A stretch of DNA of 64,000 bases from Hordeum vulgare subsp. vulgare (lineage: Eukaryota > Streptophyta > Magnoliopsida > Poales > Poaceae): contig NC_058519.1 in assembly GCF_904849725.1 (NCBI RefSeq), positions 103,714,881 through 103,778,880 of the forward strand, given 5' to 3'. Below, one piece after another: positions 10,532-22,429 of the stretch. Below the pieces are notes generated by a model. That model was not told the origin of the DNA. It saw nothing but the letters and a program-made list of their open reading frames with translations, and did no database searches. The number at the start of each line of letters is the position of its first letter. Position 1 is the stretch's first letter. The position numbers and the translations under genes are program-made.

Positions 10532-11720
10532 CTACTGGAAAAGTTTTGGAGTCGGTTTACTTACCGAATCACATACCTCTTTGTTTTTGGAGTCTGAAAC
10601 AGGCTGATAAATATCCCTTATGTACTCCTCCGGAGTTATGGTATTAATAATATTACTTTCAACATTTATGGGAGTACCTGAGATATAATGCTTGATTCTT
10701 TGCCCATTTACCACTCTCGGAAAATTATCTTCCGTGTTGTTGATCTTGATGGGACCGGAACGATATACTGCCTCAACAATGTAAGGATCTTCCCATTTAG
10801 AGAGAAGCTTGCCTCCAAAAAATCTTAAACGAGAATTGTATAGCAAGACATAATCACCTACATTGAACTCACGTTTTTGTATCATTTTATCATGCCACCT
10901 CTTAACCTTTTCTTTGAACAACTTGGCATTTTCATATGCCTGAGTTCTCCATTCATCAAGTGAGAAAATATTAAATAACCTCTTCTCACCAGCAAGTTTG
11001 AAATCAAAGTTGAGCTCTTTGATTGCCCAATAAGCCTTATGCTCTAGCTCAAGACGTAAATGACATGCTTTACCGTAAACCATTTTGTACGGAGACATGA
11101 CCATGTGATTCTTATAAGCAGTTCTATAAGCCCACAGTGCATCATCAAGCTTCTTAGACCAATTCTTTCGAGACCTATTAACAGTCTTTTGCAGAATTAG
11201 TTTAATCTCTCTATTACTTAGCTCTACTTGACCACTTGACTAAGGATGAAAGGGAGATGCAATTCTATGGTTGACATCGTACTTAGCAAGCGTTTTACGG
11301 AAAGCATCACGAATAAAATGTGAACCACCATCAGTCATTAGATATCTAGGGACTCCAAATCTAGGGAAAATAACTTCTTTGAGCATCCTAATAGAGGTGT
11401 TATGATCAGCACTACTAGTTGGGATAGCTTCTACCCACTTAGTAACGTAATCAACATCAATTAAAATATGAGTATACCCGTTATACTTTGGAAAAGGTCC
11501 CATATAATCAAAACCCCAAACATCAAATGGTTCAATGACAAGTGAATAATTCATAGGCATTTCCTGACGTTTACTGATATTACCTATTCTTTGGCATTCA
11601 TCACAAGACAAGACAAACTTACGGGCATCCTTGAAGAGAGTAGGCCAATAGAAACCTGATTGCAATACCTTGTGTGCAGTTCTATCTCCCGCATGGTGTC
11701 CTCCGTAAGCCTTAGAGTGA
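10532..11720 (-). pseudogene. Integrase region of element A, broken
   Basis: Joins element cDNA to the host chromosome. On the minus strand an HHCC-type zinc-binding segment begins near 11715 (HSKAYGGHH, later CDEC). Then come DYMGPF, TDGGSHF and SGQVELSNRE, which together hold the DDE catalytic triad. The C-terminal part starts MSPYKMVYGKACHL and extends to the stop at 10532. Two in-frame TAG codons break it, one just before the zinc-binding segment (about 11730) and one at about 11238-11240 where HPQSSG is expected. The active-site residues themselves are still present. Confidence 0.82.
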
Positions 11721-11725
11721 CACTT

Positions 11726-12330
11726 CTATAGGATCTGTCCCTGTTCATGCTCATGTACACAACGTCTAATAACACCATCTACTCCTTCTTTATAAAGGTG
11801 AGGATCATCCCAAAAGTAATGTCTCAAATCAAAGAAGAATTTCTTCTTTTGTTGATATGTGAAACTAAGTGGTATATATTTGGCAACAATATAATTTGCA
11901 TAATCAGCATACCACGGTGTACTACGTGAAGCATTGATGACATTCAACTGCTCATCAGGAAAGCTATCATCAATAGGTTGTGGGTCATCAAGAACATTCT
12001 CCAACCTAGATAAGTTATCTGCTACGGGGTTCTCCAACATTTTCCATGAGATACTTAATAGCAGCATGATCAGTGTGAATAGTAACCTTGGAATCAACAA
12101 TATAGGATCTGAACATTTCACATGCAAACACGACTGCTAAGAATTCCTTTTCAGTAGTACCATAGTTTCTTTAGGCAATGTCTAGAGTTTTACTAGCATA
12201 ATGAATACATTCAACTTCTTATGAACTCTTTGTCCTATAACAACACCGACATCATAATCACTAGCATCACACATAATTTCAAAAGGTAAGTTCCAATCAG
12301 GTGGTTGAATAATAGGTGCAGTTATCAAGG
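11726..12330 (-). pseudogene. RNase H and linker region of element A, decayed
   Basis: This is the part of pol between RT and integrase. It includes a minus-strand segment ENPVADNLSRLEN near 12035-12000, equivalent to the end of the Gypsy RNase H domain (usually VADALSR), and then the linker leading to the integrase zinc-binding segment (FDLRHYFWDDPHLYK). The body of RNase H (about 12130-12330) is spread over more than one frame, which indicates indels. Confidence 0.65.
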
Positions 12331-13223
12331 CCTTCTTAAGTATTTCAAAGGCTTCCTCACAATCATCGTCAAAACAAAAGGAATATCCTTTTGCAAGAGA
12401 TTGGTAAGAGGCCTAGAAATCTTAGAGAAGTCCTTAATGAACCTTCTATAGAAGCCAGCATGACCAAGGAAACTTCTTATACCTTTGATGTCTGTGGGGC
12501 ATGGCATTTTCTCGATAGCATCAACCTTAGCCTTATCGACTTCAATACCTCTTTCAGAAATTTTATGTCCTAAGACGATGCCTTCATTAACCATAAAGTG
12601 GCACTTCTCCCAATTCAAGACAAGGTTGGTATTTTACATCTCTGCAAAACTCGATCAAGGTTGCTGAGGCAATCATCAAAACAAGACCCGTAAACGGAGA
12701 AGTCATCCATGAAAACCTCAACAATCTTTTCACAAAAGTCAGAGAATATAGCAATCATACATCTTTGAAAGGTAGCAGGTGCATTACATAAGCCAAAAGG
12801 CATACGTTTGTAAGAAAAGGTACTGAAAGGGCAGGTGAAAGTGGGTTTCTCCTGATCAGATTGCGCAACAGGTATTTGGGAGAAACCAGAATAACCATCT
12901 AGAAAGCAGAAGTGTGTGTGTTTAGACAATCTTTCTAACATTTGGTCGATAAAAGGCAAAGGGTAATGATCTTTCCTAGTGGCTTTATTCAATTTCCTAA
13001 AATCAATCACCATCCTATAGCCAGTAATAATCCTCTGTGGGATCAATTCATCTTTATCGTTAGGGACAACGGTAATACCTCCCTTCTTAGGGACGAAATG
13101 CACCGGACTTACCCAATCACTATGAGCAACAGGATAGATAATACCTGCTTCGAGGAGCTTTAGAATTTCTTTTCTCACTACCTCTTTCATCTTAGGATTT
13201 AATCTCCGTTGATGATCGGCCAC
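12325..13223 (-). pseudogene. Reverse transcriptase region of element A
   Basis: Copies element RNA to DNA. On the minus strand the frame 13223-12615 runs from ADHQRRLNPKMKEVV through MVIDFRKLNKATRKDHYPLPF, FSQIPVA and FGLCNAPATFQRCM to the catalytic VFMDDFSVYG (FMDD at 12713-12702). After a frame change near 12620 the connection region continues in 12618-12325 (GIVLGHKISERGIEVDK, RSFLGHAGFYRRFIKDFS). FMDD in place of YxDD is usual in this lineage. The catalytic aspartates are intact; the frameshift is the main lesion. Confidence 0.88.
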
Positions 13224-13354
13224 TGGTTTGGAATCAGGATCACTTTAATTTTATGCTGGCATAGAGTGGGACTAATGCCCTTAAGATCATCAAGAGTATA
13301 TCCAATAGCAGCACGGTGCTTCCTCAGAGTTTTCAATAACTTCTTTTCTTCATG

Positions 13355-14250
13355 CTATGAAAGGCTAGCACTAATAATATTAGGATATATCTCTTTTTCA
13401 TCGAGATAAGCATACTTAAGAGTATTAGGTAACTGTTTAAGCTCAAACACAGGATCACCCTTTGGTGGGGGTGGATCTCCAAGTAGCTCAAAAGGCAAAT
13501 TATTCTTAAGGATAGGATGTTGTTCAAAGATAACTCTATCTATCTCACTCCTTTCATCCATATGCATATCATTTTCATGCTCAAGCAAGTATTGCTCTAA
13601 AGGATCAGTAGGAGGCACATCAATAGAAGCTAGAGAAATAATTTCATCCTTACTAGACAACTCTTCTTCATGAGGTTGTCTACCAAACTTGGAGAAATTG
13701 AACTCATGAAATACACCTTCAAAGCCAACAGTGATAGTTTGCTTCTCACAGTCAATATGAGCATTGACGGTATTGAGGAAAGATCTGCCAAATATGATGG
13801 GACAAAAGCTATCTTGTGTGGTAGCAAGAACGAGAAAATCAGCAGGATACTTAGTTTTACCACACAAGATTTCAACATCTCTAACAATTCCCAAAGGGTA
13901 GATAGTATCTCTATTGGCAAGCTGAATAGTGACATCGGTAGGTTCCGTCTTGACAGGTGCAATCTCGTCTTTAATTTCATCATATAAAGATTGAGGTATT
14001 GCACTAACACTAGCACCCACGTCCATGATAACAATGATCTCCTATCTTAACAGAAACAACAGGCGTGCCAACAACAAGCTTATGTTTGTCTCTAGCATGA
14101 GGTTTAGCAATTCTAGCAGCATCTTCACAGAAGTAAATATCATGGCCATCAACATTGTCGAACAGGAGATCTTTGATAATATCAATGCTAGGTTCAACTC
14201 TAATTTTCTCAAGGGGTGTAGGTGTTCTAATGTAGCCCCTACTTATCACA
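13355..14250 (-). pseudogene. Aspartic protease region of element A
   Basis: Retroviral-type protease that cuts the polyprotein. The minus-strand frame 14026-13355 begins MDVGASVSAIPQSLY, where D-x-G-A-S is the active-site motif, and continues PIIFGRSFLNT, the usual second conserved block. The preceding coding segment (14249-14010, ending VSVKIGDH) is in another frame, so there is a frameshift near 14035. The C-terminal part (EEELSSKDEI, FELLGDPPPPKGD) links to RT. The spacer 13224-13354 has several stops. Confidence 0.82.
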
Positions 14251-14599
14251 GTTGAAGCTTTAGAATGATCCTTTATTCTAACAGGGAAAGGTGGTTTCTC
14301 AATGTAAGCACTAGGAACAATAGGATCATTATAAGCAATGACTTTCTCCTCAACTGGATTGGGTTTAACTACATTGACTTCTATGGGAGGATGATATTTA
14401 AACCACTTCTATTTAGGGAGATTAAATTGAGTAGCAAATGATTCACATAATGAAGCAACTATCTCAGAGTCAAGTCCATGTTTAGCGCTAAAATCACAAA
14501 AAGTATTTATTTCAACGAAGGATTGACGCAATCAAACTTGAGATTCATACTTGACTCCTTACCTTCATCAAACTCCCAATCTTCAGAGTTGCGTTTAAT
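14251..14599 (-). other. Gag-protease linker of element A, no intact frame
   Basis: Should encode the gag C-terminus and spacer. Short frames only; stops in all minus-strand frames. No zinc knuckle found. Confidence 0.5.
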
Positions 14600-15235
14600 T
14601 CATTCCAATAAATTCCATTTGAAGACAATATCTCTCTTCATAAAAGAACCGGTACAAGAAGTGTGAAGCATGGTGCGATTATCATGAGAAAGCCGAGCAT
14701 AAAAGTTCTGAATGATAATTTCTCTCAAGAGCTCATGGTTGGGGCATGAATATAACATTGACTTGAGCCTCCCCCAAGCTTGAGCAATACTTTCTCTATC
14801 ACGAGGCCAAAAATTATAGATATAATTTTGATCACGATGTACCAAATGCATAGGACAAAACTTTTGATGAAATTCCAATTTCAATCGGTTGTAGTTCCAT
14901 GATCCAGTATCATCACATAGCCTATACCATGTCAATGCTTTATTCCTAAAAGATAAGGGAAAGAATTTCTTCTTGACCTCATCCTCGGGCAAACCTGCAA
15001 GCTTAAATAAACCACAAACCTCATCTACATAGATTAGATGCAAGTCGGGATGTGATGTTCCATCTCCTGTAAAGGGATTAGCCAACAGTTTCTCTAGCAT
15101 ACCCGAAGGAATTTCATAAGAAATATTTTCAGTAGGTGCAGAAGGTTGAGGAGAAACTCCTTGTGCTTCTGTTCGAGGGGAAGATACCCCGAACAAGCTC
15201 CACAAAGGATTAGTTTCCATAGTGACAAGTGACAA
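14600..15235 (-). pseudogene. Gag of element A, N-terminal part
   Basis: Structural capsid-like protein. The minus-strand frame starts METNPLWSLFG shortly after ATG at 15235 and gives 211 residues. It contains NPFTGDGTSHPDLHLIYVDE, LFPLSFR-like FFPLSFRNKALTWY, and AWGRLKSMLYSCPNHE, all typical of retrotransposon gag in the Athila lineage. The frame ends at TAA 14600-14602, well short of the usual gag-pol length. The start lies about 60 bases from the primer site, as expected. Confidence 0.82.
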
Positions 15236-15297
15236 TAAATTTCAGCACACTATATAAATTTTTCCTTACCAAATTCCACTCACCAAAGGCGCTTCAC

Positions 15298-15315
15298 TCC
15301 CCGGCAATGGCACCA
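15298..15315 (-). promoter_or_regulatory. Primer binding site, tRNA-Asp type (element A)
   Basis: Minus strand TGGTGCCATTGCCGGGGA: two mismatches from the plant tRNA-Asp complement, 11 bases from the LTR end. Confidence 0.8.
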
Positions 15316-15326
15316 GAAAAGAGTCT

Positions 15327-16850
15327 TGATGACCGACAAGTGTAGGAGATCTATCGTAGTCCTTTCAATAAGTAAGAGTGTCGAACCCAACGAGGAGCAG
15401 AAGGAACTAACAAGTGGTTTTCAGCAAGGTATTCTCTGCAAGCACTGAAATTATCGGTAACATATAGTTGTGTGATAAGATGATTCGTAGCAAGTAGCAA
15501 GTAACAATAGTAACAAAGGTGCATCAAGATGGCCCAATCCATTTTGTAGCAAGGGACAAGCCTGGACAAACTCTTATAGTAGGTAAAGCGCTCTCGAGGA
15601 CACATAGGAATTTCTGTCAAGCTAGTTTTCATCATGTTCATATGATTCGCGTTCGCTACTTTGATAGTTTGATATGTGGGTGGTCCGGTGCTTGGGTGCT
15701 GACCTTACTTGGACAAAGATCCCACTTATGATTAACCCCTCTCGCAAGCATCCACAACTACGAAAGAAGAATTAAGATAAAATCTAACCATAGCATTAAA
15801 CTAGTGGATCCAAATCAGCCCTTTACGAAGCAACGCATAAACTAGGGTTTAAGCTTATGTCACTCTAGCAACCCATCATCTACTTATTACTTCCCAATGC
15901 CTTCCTCTAGGCCCAAATAATGGTGAAGTGTCATGTAGTCGACGTTCACATAACACCACTAGAGGAAAGACAACATACATCGCATCAAAATATCGAACAA
16001 ATACCAAATTCACATGACTACTTATAGCAAGACTTATCCCATGTCCTGAGGAACAAAAGTGACTACTCACAAAGCATAATTATGTTCATGACGAGAGAGG
16101 TATTGAATAGCATCAAGGATCTGAACATATAATCTTCCACCGAGTAATCCAACTAGCATCAACTACAAAGAGTAATTAACACTACTAGCAACCTTACAAG
16201 TACCAATCAGAGTAGCGAGACGAAGATTGGTTACAAGAGATGAACTAGGGTTTGGAGATGAGATGGTGATAATGAAGATGTCGATGGTCATGAGTCCCCT
16301 CTGATGAGAGGAGTGTTGGTGATGACGATGGTGACGATTTCCCCCTATGGGAGGGAAGTTTCCCCGGTAGGACGGCCCTGCCGGAGCTCTAGATTGGTTC
16401 TGCTCAAGTTCCGCCTCGTGGCGGCGGCGATTCCTCCCGAAAGCCTCCTCCTGAATTTTTATAGAATAAACCCTCCTTATTGCAAAAGATGGGAGCCATA
16501 GGGGCCACACGGGGCCCACAAGCCACATAGGCGCGACTAGGGGGGTAGGCCGCGCGTGGCAGGCTTGTGGCCTCCTGGTGGCTCCCCTTTGGTACTTCTT
16601 CCGCCCAGTATTTTTTATAAAATCCAAAATAATTCCACGTTGATTTTCACGGCTTTTGGAGTTGCGCAGCATAGGTATCTCAAACTTGCTCCGTTTTCAG
16701 ACCAGAATTCCAGCTGCCGGCATTCTCCCTCTTCATGTAAACCTTATAAAATAAGAGAGAAAAGGCATAAGTATTGTACCATGAAGTGTAATAACAAGCA
16801 ATAAAGCGATAAATATCAACATAAAAGCATGATGAAAAATGGACGTATCA
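15327..16850 (-). repeat. 5' LTR of element A
   Basis: 1,524 bases on the minus strand, TGATACGTCCATTTTTC to CGGTCATCA. A TATA-like TATAAAA lies at 16463-16457 (minus). The plus-strand fragment H (17946-19111) is the same family in inverted orientation. Confidence 0.85.
16457..16463 (-). promoter_or_regulatory. Candidate TATA box in LTR of element A
   Basis: Minus strand TATAAAA, about 390 bases into the LTR, which is where a retrotransposon promoter is expected. Confidence 0.4.
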
Positions 16851-17945
16851 GGGCCCTTTAGGGGTTGGTTGACCAGCCCACTATGGGCTCGTGCGCCACC
16901 TCTCAGGCCCATGTGGCCCCCGGGGTGGGTGGGCCCCTCCCGATGGACCCCCAGAACCCTCTTGGCACTCCTAGAAACACCTGAAACCTTTTTAGAATCT
17001 GAATACCACTTTCCTATATATAAATATTTACCTCCGGACTATTCCGGCGCTCCTCGTGACATTCGGGATCTCATCCGGGACTCTGAACATTTTTTGATTA
17101 ACACCATGCATAAATCATTAATACTACATCGTCACCGATCCTTAAGTGTGCAAACCCTGCGGGTTCAAGAACTATGTAGACATGACCAAGACACTCTCTG
17201 GTCAATAACCAATAGTGTGACCTGGATGCCCATATTGGCTCCTACATATTCTACGAAGATCTTTATCGGTCGAACCACGATGTCAAGGATTCAATCAATC
17301 CCGTATACTGCTCCCTTTGTCCATCGGTATGTTACTTGCCCGAGATTCGACCATCTGTAATATACGATCCATGACTAACTCCTTATTCATATTGCTTGCA
17401 AGCTTCTTGTGATGTTGTATTACTGAGTGGGCCCTAGAGATACCTCTACCTCATATGTAGTGAAAAATCCCAGTCTCGATTCACGCCAACCCAACAGACA
17501 CCCTCGGAGATACATGTAGAGCACATTTATAGTCACCCAGTTACGTTGTAATTTTTTATACACACAAGGCATTCCTCCGGTGTCAGGGAGTTGCATGATA
17601 TCATGGTCATAGGAACAGATACTTGACATGCAGAAAACAGTAGCAATAAACTGACATGATCAGATGCTACGTTCATAGTTTTGGTCTTGTCCATCACATC
17701 ATTCTCCTAATGATGTGATCCCATTATCGAATGACAACTCATGTTTATGGCCAATAAACCTTGACCATCTTTGATCAACGAGCAAGCCCATCAGAGGCTC
17801 ACTAGGGACACAGTGTTGTCTATGTACCCACACATGTATTAGTTTCCAATCAATACAATTCTAGCATGGATAATAAACGATTATCATGAACAAGGAAATA
17901 TAATAATAACTAATTTATTATTGCCTCTAGGGCATATTTCCAACA
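16851..17945 (-). repeat. BARE-1/WIS/Angela-type Copia LTR fragment
   Basis: Minus strand from 17945 begins TGTTGGAAATATGCCC, followed by TAGAGGCAATAATAAA: the well-known start of this Triticeae LTR family. About 1.1 kb is present and the LTR is then cut by element A at 16850. Either A inserted into it or the 3' part was deleted; the missing part is not in the window. Family identity is from memory but the terminus is distinctive. Confidence 0.88.
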
Positions 17946-19111
17946 TGGCCCACCTCTGGCGACCATCTTCTATTATAAATTCTCATTTAACCTGAAAAAA
18001 TCAAGAGAGGACTTTCGAGACGAAGCGCCGCCGTCTCGTGGTGGAACCTGGGCAGGATCACTTTTGCCCTCCCGTGGAGCGATTCCTTTGGAGGAACTTC
18101 CCTCCCGGAGGGGGAAATCGAAGCCATCGTCATCACCAACAACCCTCTCATCTCGGGAAGCCAATCTTCATCAACACAATCTCCTCTCAAAACCCTAGTC
18201 CATCTCTTGTGCTCAATCTTGTACCGGAACCTTACATTGGTACGTGGGGTGTGACTAGTGGTGTTGATTCCATCTTGTAGTTGATGCTTCATGGTTTATT
18301 TGGTGGAATATCATATGTTCCGATCCAATATGCTATCTAATAGATATCTGATAATGAGCATGTTTATCACTTCTTAGTTGTTACTTTTGTTCTCCAGACC
18401 ACGGGAGAAGTCATGTCGCAAGTAGTCATGTGAAGTTGATATTCGTTTGATATTTTGATGATGTGAATGTTGTGATTCCCTTAGTGGTGTTATGTGAAAG
18501 TCGACTACATAGCACTTCACCATCTTTGGGCATAATGGAATGCATTGTGGAGTAGTAATTATATGGCCGGTTACGAGAGTGACAGAAACTTAAACCCTAG
18601 TTTATGCGCTATTCCGTAAGGGGCTCATTTGGATCCCTATGTTTAATGCTATGGTTATAATTTACTCTTAATACTTTTCTCATAGTTGTGGATGCTTGCG
18701 TGATGGTTTATCATAAGTGAGAGGTTTTTTCAAGTAATAACAACACCCAAGCACCGGTCCACCCACATATCAAATTATCAAAGTACCGAACGCGAATTAA
18801 CCCGACATGGCGAAAGTGACTGGATGAAATTACCATGTGCCCTCAAGAACGCGTTGCCTATTACAAGAAATTGTTTCGTCCTGTCCTTTGCCACAAAAGG
18901 ATTGGGCAATATTGCTACACCTATTGTTACTATTGCTACTTATCACTTGTTACGATTATCTTGCTATCAAACAACTTGTTATCGCTATTTCAGTGCTTGC
19001 AGAAATTACCTTGCTGAAAACCGCTTGTCATTTCCTTCCGCTCCTGATTGGGTTCGACACTCTTACTTATCTGAACGACTACGATTGATCGCCTATACTT
19101 GTGGGTCATCA
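17946..19111 (+). repeat. LTR fragment H, same family as element A, opposite strand
   Basis: 3' part of an LTR on the plus strand. It aligns with the reverse complement of A's LTR from about the TATA region to the terminus GGGTCATCA (19111). The 5' part is missing where the BARE LTR begins. It is followed by element I LTR sequence, not by a primer site, so it is a solo LTR or the 3' LTR of an interrupted element. Confidence 0.8.
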
Positions 19112-19202
19112 GTCCGGGTTAGTTTCATTCAAATCATGCAAATTAGAGTCCAAAACAAAAGCAAAAGAGTTAGGAAAAGTAGATATGATGGAGATGTATC
19201 AA

Positions 19203-19215
19203 CTCCCCCAAGCTT
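19203..19215 (-). promoter_or_regulatory. 3' polypurine tract of element I
   Basis: Minus strand AAGCTTGGGGGAG directly before the LTR start. It primes plus-strand DNA synthesis. Confidence 0.7.
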
Positions 19216-19705
19216 AGCCCATTGCTTGTCCCCAAGCAATTTAGACAAACTGAAAGTGATAAAGAAAAACATTTACGAACTATTTTGTTCTTGTTTACAT
19301 ATACACGCTTAAAAAGCACCCATGTTTTTAGCATAAATCATGACTAATCATAATAGCAATAACCCTTAGAAACTATATTAGCTCATATCAATGTCATAAT
19401 CAACTAGCGAGCAACAATAAGGTAACTCAAACGCCAACACTTTGTCAAAACAATCATGATATAGTATGACAAAAGTGGTATCTCGCTAGCCCTTTTTGAG
19501 ACCGCAAAACATAAATGCAGAGCACCTCCAAACTTCAAGCAGCGACTAGACATGGTAATTCATGGTAGAGGAGATCCATTCATGTTGCAAACAATGTTTA
19601 ACTTGACACAAAGCATGAGGATGACAACATTGCTCTCAGGTCTGGTACTTATTTGAGAAGGTGATGACTCAAAGTAAAAATAAAATAACATGAAAGTAAA
19701 TAGAA

Positions 19706-19710
19706 AGTCC
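19706..19710. repeat. Target-site duplication of K, left copy
   Basis: AGTCC, identical to 20628-20632. Confidence 0.75.
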
Positions 19711-20627
19711 TATCGGGTCCTGGGACTTGGGGTACCCAGGCCCACCTACCTGCGGCCCAGGGCACGACGCGTGTTGTGGGTCCGGGAGTGCTTTTCCGCC
19801 AAGGCCCAGGAATCCGACCCTCATGAGCCCCCCTCCTCGCGAGGAACACATCATCGAAGGTTGCCAGGGACGACAGAGTTCACCTCGAGTCCATTCCCCC
19901 TGAGATCCGCGTCGTGGAGCCGCCTCGTAACGCCGCCCCCCCGAGGTCCGCATGGAGCGGACTAACCAAGGATGGCCCGTCGGGATCGGATAGTCCCACC
20001 TCCTCACAGGGGTGACATGAGCCACGCGGGAAGGCGCCAGGGTCGGTGCCAGCAAGCATGGATAGAGAGGCTTTCCCCTTTGGTGTTAAGGGAGTAGAGC
20101 CAGCGTCTGGGTTCCCAAAGGAACCGCAAAGGTTTCCAACTTGGTGCAAGAGGACCAAGGCTGGGGGATCAGCAGGACCGAGGTCACCCATGAGCCCACC
20201 CGCGCGTCATGGCGAAGAGCTTTAGCAGGCGAAGACTACCTTTGTTAGGGAAGGTCATAATCATGTCCCTTTTTAAAATGACCGTTGTGGTAACCCTTCC
20301 CTCCAAGTGTGCATTTTGGGGCGAAGAGGAACAAAGTCTGTATAAGAGGGAAGTCCTGTCTCCATAGCGGGGGATCAACCAACTCCATTAGGGAAAGACC
20401 CCCCCTTTGTACTCGTCTTCCACCTCAAGCAATCGAGACAAGCAGTAGTAGGGTTTTACACCGCAAGGTGGACCTGACATGGGTAAACTGCGTGTGTGTT
20501 CATGTTCTTCTTCCTTAGCTCGAGCCATCGGAGAGTCGCCGTGAGGTTGTGAGGTAGAACATGGCAGGAGAGCGAGTGCACCCTAGTGTTCGAACCTTTC
20601 TCGGTCCATGGAGCCCCGATTCTAAGA
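19711..20627 (+). repeat. Solo LTR K, family unknown
   Basis: 917-base GC-rich insertion inside element I, flanked by a perfect 5-bp repeat AGTCC. It begins TATCGGGTCCTGGGAC and ends TTCTAAGA, so both expected dinucleotides (TG...CA) appear mutated (TA...GA). The text near 20335-20480 (TATAAGAGGG, then a leader-like stretch) suits an LTR promoter and R region on the plus strand. No internal region is present, so it most likely arose by LTR-LTR recombination. Confidence 0.72.
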
Positions 20628-20632
20628 AGTCC
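20628..20632. repeat. Target-site duplication of K, right copy
   Basis: AGTCC, identical to 19706-19710. Confidence 0.75.
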
Positions 20633-22099
20633 CTTCACAAAGGGAAGCAAGGATTTGAAGTGGTGCCAGAGCTCACATAAAAAATCAGAGATAAATTATT
20701 TTGGGACGTACAACCTTCCTGTCAATGTTACGACCAAGAGTTATTGGTATCTTCCATGCTAAACAAATTAGCGGTGGTTCCCAAGTGGTAAGAGTAAAGG
20801 TTTACCCCCCCTCCACCAACAAACACACTCCACAGCCAGTCGAATACACCGGTGTCATCCATACCAACAACAATCCACGGGGAGTTTTGTTTAATTATTT
20901 GTGATTTATGATTTCGGTAGTGGGAATCCCTTTTTACCAGCCCCTATTGTGCAAGGACGAGTGAATAAACACTCATCATGAGAATAACCGCTTAGCATCG
21001 AAGATATTGACCGCCCCCTATCGCTCCATGAGCGGTCCAGCCACACAAAACAGAAGCTCATTTGAAATATTAGAGGTGGCACATGCAAATTTACTTGGAA
21101 CAACAGGGTAATATGACATATTGTTAGATATAGTGGACTCATCTGGAATAAATTTGATGCACAAGCAGTATTCCCGCTTAGTATAGGCGAAGGCTAGCAA
21201 ATAGGTTGGGAAACGACCACCTAGAGAGCGAAGACGGTCATGAACATGCTTATGAATAATTATCGTTGCATACTAGAATGAGTAGGATATAAACACCATG
21301 ACCATAGATATCATGGAGGCTACGTTGGTTTTGATTCAACTACATGCATGAACATGTGCCAAGTCAAGCCACTCGAACATTCAGAGGAGGATACCATATC
21401 ATCATACTCCATCACAATCATTTTAATGCATGTTGACATCCAAGATAAATCATTATCCCCTCCTAGATACTTAAGCATGGCATGAACAACTATAATCTCT
21501 AATTGTCATTGCAAACATGTTTGGTCATAATACGCTAAATCATTGCAAACAAAAACAAGTTGAGTTTATACTTGCTTCTCTCTGCCACAATCACTTCATA
21601 AAATATCATCATTATTGCCTTTCACTTGCATGGCCGAACAACATGAAAATAATAATAGTGCAGGAGTGATGTGGACTAAGTTGAATCTGCAACATTTTAT
21701 TCAAAAGGAGAAGACAAAGTAATATGGGCTCTTTATTAGATCAATAACAATGCACATGAGATCCACTCAACATTTTCATCGAGGTCTTCCCCTTGGGTAC
21801 AACTCAATAAAAGGAAAAGAAATTCAGAGAAACACACTAAAATAATTTTGGAGTTTTTAGTTTTTCTAGAAGAAAGAAAATTAAAAAGGGAAAACTAAAA
21901 TGAGAAAAACTATTTACACAATAAAGGTCCCAACAAGCAAAAGAAGAAAAGAGAAATGTTTTGGGGTTTTCTGCAAGTTCTTCAAACACACAAGAAGAAG
22001 GCAAGAAAAATAAGTCTAACATGGATAATACAATGCAAAAGTGTGAACACCGACAACTAGAATATGTGAGCATGAATGTAAAGTTAGTGAAAACACGTA

Positions 22100-22112
22100 C
22101 TCCCCCAAGCTT
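22100..22112 (-). repeat. Internal polypurine motif of element I
   Basis: Minus strand AAGCTTGGGGGAG, identical to the 3' polypurine tract at 19203-19215, preceded in both places by GCCTA/GGCTA-like text. Confidence 0.6.
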
Positions 22113-22429
22113 AGGCTTTTGTCCTAGCTTGGTAATCACCACCCATAGTCGTCGTTCGGTCTCATGTAGAAGTGTTTGGGCCACAGCACCTGAGAGTCCC
22201 ACTCCTAGGAATCCTTCTCAGCCCCTGCCTGGGCATTCGAGTAGGCAACGTTGTCTTGAGGCTTGATCCTGTATCCGTTCCTGGCAACAGAATCAAACTA
22301 GGCAGGTGTAGGCAAGAGAGTAACATCACGGGTAAACTCACTAAAAACCAAGTTGTAACAAATGTTATCCAAGGAATCATCACGGTCAATAAAGTGGTGA
22401 GCCACCATAGACTGATGGTCTAGATAAAC

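Larger units (their letters stand above)
10357..16850 (-). mobile_element. Element A: Athila-lineage Gypsy LTR retrotransposon
   Basis: Minus-strand order is 5' LTR (16850-15327), tRNA-Asp primer site, gag, protease, RT, RNase H, integrase, then a 3' internal segment cut at 10357 by element G. The protease-RT-RNase H-integrase order is that of Gypsy elements. Gag with the phrase AWGRLKSMLYSCPNHE and the tRNA-Asp primer fit the Athila lineage. The 3' LTR is outside the window. All ORFs carry stops or frameshifts. The right flank is BARE/Angela LTR sequence. Confidence 0.85.
19216..22429 (-). other. Element I non-coding 3' region, interrupted by solo LTR K
   Basis: No credible gene. Minus-strand text is the usual long 3' internal region of such elements. 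It continues across K: the two sides read on smoothly once K and one AGTCC copy are removed. A second copy of the polypurine motif is at 22100-22112. Confidence 0.7.

Noticed and set aside
19690..20191. GC-rich open frames on both strands in K
   Set aside because: They overlap each other inside a solo LTR and show no recognisable protein pattern.
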